Assembly: GCA_024682555.1 (NCBI GenBank)
Contig: JAIKZD010000029.1
Location: forward strand, 1-62,214
Source of the DNA: Lachnospiraceae bacterium
Lineage (GTDB): Bacteria; Bacillota; Clostridia; Lachnospirales; Lachnospiraceae
DNA: 62,214 nucleotides
Reading direction: 5' to 3'
Under the pieces are notes generated by a model. It saw nothing but the letters and a program-made list of their open reading frames with translations. It was not told where the DNA came from and searched no databases. A program made the translations under genes and the position numbers. Below are positions 58,986 through 62,214 of this stretch, piece after piece (position 1 is the first letter of the stretch; every line of letters starts with the position of its first letter).

Positions 58986-59618
58986 TTAATGTATACTTAC
59001 GGTACAGTATTCTTTACCCCTGATCTCAAGGTTTTCTTTTCCGTTGACCGCTTCGGTCACTATCTCTTTTGCCCTTTCTATCTCGTCACAGGGGATCATC
59101 AGACTGTATTTTACGGTATCCTCATATATTATATCCTTAAGGATAAAGGGTTCCTGCTCAAAGAGGCGCTTTAATTTCTGTAAAAGGGTATAATCCGAAC
59201 ACAGCTCGCAGAGGAAGCACTCCCTGCTTGCCACGATCTCCGCATTTGACAGACCGTCTTTTACCGCCGCCTGATAAGCGCGCACAAGTCCCCCCGTTCC
59301 TAACAGCACTCCGCCGAAATACCTTGTCACCACGGCACACACATAGGTGAGACCCTCGTTTGTAAGGATCTCAAGCATCGGCCTTCCCGCGGTGCCCGAA
59401 GGTTCTCCGTCATCGGAACATCTGGTGAGCTCACCCCTGTCACCGATCACAAAAGCCGAGCAGTTGTGCCTTGCATCCCAGTATTTCTTTTTCATTTCAT
59501 TTATAAAGGAAACGGCCTCTTCCTCGGACGATACGGGCCGGATAGTTGCAATAAACCTGGATTTTTTTTCCTCATATTCTCCCGGGACCTCACCGGCGAT
59601 GGATCTGTATTCCGACAT
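58986..59618 (-). CDS. YigZ/IMPACT family protein
   Basis: 210 aa. The conserved N-terminal half (KKSRFIATIRPVSSEEEAVS, WDARHNCSAFVIGDRGELTR, CSDDGEPSGTAGRPMLEIL, VVTRYFGGVLLGTGGLVRAY) is the UPF0029/IMPACT domain; the C-terminal part is a small ferredoxin-like domain (DUF1949). Relatives in eukaryotes regulate Gcn2; the bacterial role is not settled. Single gene, divergent from the PBP gene. Domain assignment is confident. Confidence 0.95.
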   Translation of the reverse strand: MSEYRSIAGEVPGEYEEKKSRFIATIRPVSSEEEAVSFINEMKKKYWDARHNCSAFVIGDRGELTRCSDDGEPSGTAGRPMLEILTNEGLTYVCAVVTRYFGGVLLGTGGLVRAYQAAVKDGLSNAEIVASRECFLCELCSDYTLLQKLKRLFEQEPFILKDIIYEDTVKYSLMIPCDEIERAKEIVTEAVNGKENLEIRGKEYCTVSIH

Positions 59619-59712
59619 GTTTATTCTCCGTATTTATATATATTTTAAGCTCTGCTCATTCTTTTTTTGGCTCTGCACATTATTTCCTCTTTTAATATAA
59701 CACAATATTTGG

Positions 59713-59718
59713 TATAAT
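59713..59718 (+). promoter_or_regulatory. Extended -10 promoter element upstream of the PBP gene
   Basis: TATAAT preceded by TG one base before it (TTTGGTATAAT), 125 bases upstream of the PBP start. No clear -35, as expected for an extended -10 promoter. Confidence 0.55.
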
Positions 59719-59842
59719 TACATGAATTGCACCGCAATAATATCTGCCGGTGCAGGGTAACCCGATACAGATTTCCTTCGGTCATCATGACCGGCCGAAA
59801 CCGCCCGAATAATCGATATACACAAAAAGGAGGCCGTCTCAT

Positions 59843-62214
59843 ATGAATTATGGGCGTCATGGGATAATAAAAAGGAAACGCAGCCTGAATCCTTTTACCG
59901 CAAGAGTCGGTAATTTTCTTTCGGTATCTGCTTTCAAGATAGTGGTTTTAGTGGTCATCGCCGCCGGTGCCGCGGGACTGAGTGCGGCAGTCGGAGCATT
60001 TATGGGTGTTATCGCCACCGCTCCGGACGTATCAAACGTCGATGTTGCTCCCGCCGGATATTCCACCACGGTGTATGATTCCGAAGGAAACCAGCTTACC
60101 AAGCTGATAGCCGAGAATTCAAACAGGATCTATGTCACCCTCGATAAGATACCCGAGCATACACAGAATGCCTTTATCGCCATCGAGGATGAGCGTTTCA
60201 GATCACATAACGGAATCGATATCTACGGTATTTTCCGAGCAGGTGTGGTTGCGGTCACTTCCGGAGATTTTTCCCAGGGTGCTTCCACCATCACCCAGCA
60301 GCTTTTAAAGAATAACGTTTTTACCGACTGGACCGAGGAATCCTCACTTATCGAGAAGTTCAGGAGAAAATTCCAGGAACAGTACTGTGCTGTCCAGCTG
60401 GAAAAATACATGGACAAGGATTCGATCCTTGAAAACTACTTAAATACCATCAACCTCGGACAGGGTACTCTCGGTATCCAGGCCGCTTCCAACAGATATT
60501 TCGGAAAACCGGCAAGATCACTTACCATATCCGAATCCGCTGTAATAGCCAGCATCACCCAGAACCCCTCCCGATGGAATCCCATCTCCCACCCGGACAA
60601 CAATGCCCTCAGGCGTGCCGAGGTTCTTAGAAAGATGCTTAATCAGGGCTATATCACTCAGGCCGAGTATGATGAGGCAATGGCCGATAACGTTTATGAC
60701 CGTATCAAGAAGATCGATGAGACCATCGAAAAAGAAACCATCTACTCCTATTTCGTGGATGAGCTTACCGAGCAGGTTATCGTCGATCTGCAGGAACAGC
60801 TGGGTTATTCCTATGCTCAGGCTTATAACTCTCTCTACAGCGGCGGTCTCAGCATTTTTACCACCCAGAACCCCGAGATACAGAGGATCTGTGATGAGGA
60901 ATTCGCAAATACAGAGAATTATCCTTCCAATACAAGACTTTATCTTGATATCAGGCTTTCCTATCTGGATGCAAACGGAGACCCGGTCAATTTCAGTACC
61001 CAGGCCTTCGAAAAATATTTCAAGGAACAGCGCGGCAAGAGCTTTAACATGATCTTCTCATCAGAGGAGGAGGCAAATGCGGCGATCGAAGAATATAAGG
61101 CCTATGTGGAACAGCCCGGGTATGAGCTTGCGGCAGAGAGCATTTCCCTGACACCCCAGCCCCAGACCTCCATCACCGTGATCGAACAGTCCACCGGACA
61201 GGTCATGGCTCTGGTGGGCGGCCGCGGATCCAAGGCAGCCAGTCTTACTCTTAACCGTGCAACCGATACCAAGCGTCAGCCCGGATCCACCTTCAAGGTC
61301 GTAGCCGCCTACGCTCCGGCCATAGATCATGAAGGCTACGGACTTGCATCAACCCATATAGACGAACCCTTCAGCTATGAGAACGGAAGACCCGTAAAGA
61401 ACTGGTACAAAGGCTACAAGGGCCTCTGCACCTACAGATACGGAATAGAACAGTCCCTTAATATAATAGCAGTTAAGGTCATCACTGACATCACGCCGGC
61501 TCTGGCCTACGATTACCTGTTAAACTTCGGCTTTACGACTCTTGTTAAGAAAAGGACAGAAAGCAACGGCATGGTAAGCTCGGACATCACTCAGGCCCTT
61601 GCTCTCGGCGGTCTTACCGACGGTGTTACCAATCTTGAACTGACAAATGCCTATGCGACAATAGCAAACGGCGGTATATATACGAAACCGCTCTTTTATA
61701 CAAAGATCCTCGATCATGACGGAAACATACTGATCGAAAACACACCCAAACAGAGGCGTGTTCTCAAGGAAACCTCGGCTTATCTGCTGACAAGCGCCAT
61801 GCAGGACGTTGTTACAAAGGGAACGGGTGCAAGGGTTAACTTCGGAAACATGGCAATAGCCGGTAAGACGGGTACCACCACCAGCAACGTCGATGTATGG
61901 TTCTGCGGTTTCACCCCTTATTACACGGCAGCAACCTGGGCCGGTTATGATAATAACGTACACTTAAACAGCGGCTGGGGCGAGACCAATATAGCAAAGA
62001 CCCTCTGGAAAGCCGTAATGTCAAGGATACACAAGGATCTCGAATATAAGGACTTTGTTCAGCCCCCCGGGATCATAAGGGCCAGCGTATGTTCTCTCTC
62101 GGGAATGAAGCCCGGAGCCTGCGGCGGCGGATCAAAAACCGAACTTGTAGATGAAGAAATGTACAATTCCATGGGACCCTGCGACGGATCGAGACATCCT
62201 CACGGTGCTTCCGT
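59843..62214 (+). CDS. Class A penicillin-binding protein (transglycosylase/transpeptidase), C-terminus cut by window edge
   Basis: 790 codons are in the window and the frame is still open at base 62214. ATG at 59843 after AAGGAGG. A short basic N-terminus and one transmembrane helix (FKIVVLVVIAAGAAGLSAAV) precede the GT51 glycosyltransferase: catalytic Glu in AIEDERFRSHNG, then GASTITQQLLKN and ILENYLNTINLGQG. The transpeptidase domain shows SxxK as STFK in RQPGSTFKVV, SxN as SLN in YGIEQSLNIIAV, and KTGT in AGKTGTTT. Polymerises and cross-links peptidoglycan outside the membrane; the glmM product feeds the same pathway. PBP1a/PBP1b naming is not attempted. Confidence 0.95.
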   Translation, partial: MNYGRHGIIKRKRSLNPFTARVGNFLSVSAFKIVVLVVIAAGAAGLSAAVGAFMGVIATAPDVSNVDVAPAGYSTTVYDSEGNQLTKLIAENSNRIYVTLDKIPEHTQNAFIAIEDERFRSHNGIDIYGIFRAGVVAVTSGDFSQGASTITQQLLKNNVFTDWTEESSLIEKFRRKFQEQYCAVQLEKYMDKDSILENYLNTINLGQGTLGIQAASNRYFGKPARSLTISESAVIASITQNPSRWNPISHPDNNALRRAEVLRKMLNQGYITQAEYDEAMADNVYDRIKKIDETIEKETIYSYFVDELTEQVIVDLQEQLGYSYAQAYNSLYSGGLSIFTTQNPEIQRICDEEFANTENYPSNTRLYLDIRLSYLDANGDPVNFSTQAFEKYFKEQRGKSFNMIFSSEEEANAAIEEYKAYVEQPGYELAAESISLTPQPQTSITVIEQSTGQVMALVGGRGSKAASLTLNRATDTKRQPGSTFKVVAAYAPAIDHEGYGLASTHIDEPFSYENGRPVKNWYKGYKGLCTYRYGIEQSLNIIAVKVITDITPALAYDYLLNFGFTTLVKKRTESNGMVSSDITQALALGGLTDGVTNLELTNAYATIANGGIYTKPLFYTKILDHDGNILIENTPKQRRVLKETSAYLLTSAMQDVVTKGTGARVNFGNMAIAGKTGTTTSNVDVWFCGFTPYYTAATWAGYDNNVHLNSGWGETNIAKTLWKAVMSRIHKDLEYKDFVQPPGIIRASVCSLSGMKPGACGGGSKTELVDEEMYNSMGPCDGSRHPHGAS

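Overview
The window looks like a chromosomal segment of a Bacillota (Clostridia) genome, most likely Lachnospiraceae. This is inferred from gene content and control style: strong AGGAGG-type ribosome binding sites, TTG and GTG starts, a T-box, an L-box lysine riboswitch, a YerC-PcrA pair, class III FBPase and many short overlapping minus-strand operons. No rRNA, tRNA, CRISPR array, prophage or intact insertion sequence was seen. Both ends cut genes: hsdM at the left edge and a class A penicillin-binding protein at the right edge.

Layout. 0-10 kb: hsdM start, rlmD, a GH2 glycosidase, an HGSNAT-like membrane protein, mnmA, a small acidic membrane protein, pcrA, yerC, cheC. 10-17.2 kb: a CPA2 antiporter and, upstream of it, a six-gene minus-strand operon (degenerate LytM protein, bactofilin, GH25 muramidase, orphan GspF/PilC, a membrane protein with a bactofilin-like tail, and a SARP/BTAD regulator ending in a degenerate GGDEF-like domain). 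17.4-34.6 kb: cold-shock gene; fbp, a eukaryotic-type hisA and an HD-GYP response regulator; dapA-dapB behind a lysine riboswitch; an EAL phosphodiesterase; a heterodimeric ABC exporter; typA; glmM; mgtE behind a long structured leader. 35-40 kb: a T-box-controlled trpDCFBA operon with no trpE or trpG. 40-43.2 kb: an AraC regulator, a small secreted protein, a serine hydrolase and thiN.

44.2-56.4 kb is the most interesting part: a sulfur island on the minus strand. In transcription order it holds an Rrf2 regulator, MetY-like enzyme 2, JAMM peptidase 1, a single protein fusing a ubiquitin-like sulfur carrier, an E1 and a rhodanese, a family 2A encapsulin shell, a cysteine desulfurase with a ~130-residue disordered N-terminal extension (the expected cargo), serine O-acetyltransferase, a small ThiS-like carrier ending GGG-R, an E1, JAMM peptidase 2 and TusA. 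A terminator follows, then a second unit: a Cys/Met-rich leader peptide with an attenuator, MetY 1 and CysK. Both units start at promoters whose -35 region lies inside the same 27-bp sequence, which I read as the Rrf2 operator. The inferred scheme is that sulfur is drawn from cysteine inside a protein shell, passed by persulfide and thiocarboxylate carriers, and used by MetY and CysK.

The intergenic gaps of this island carry at least six unrelated tandem-repeat arrays. Beyond it (56.4-62.2 kb) lie a second Rrf2 gene with a Cys triad and four upstream direct repeats, a lone PTS EIIC-like protein, a zinc-ribbon membrane protein, a YigZ protein and the PBP. All functions are read from sequence by eye; no database search was run.
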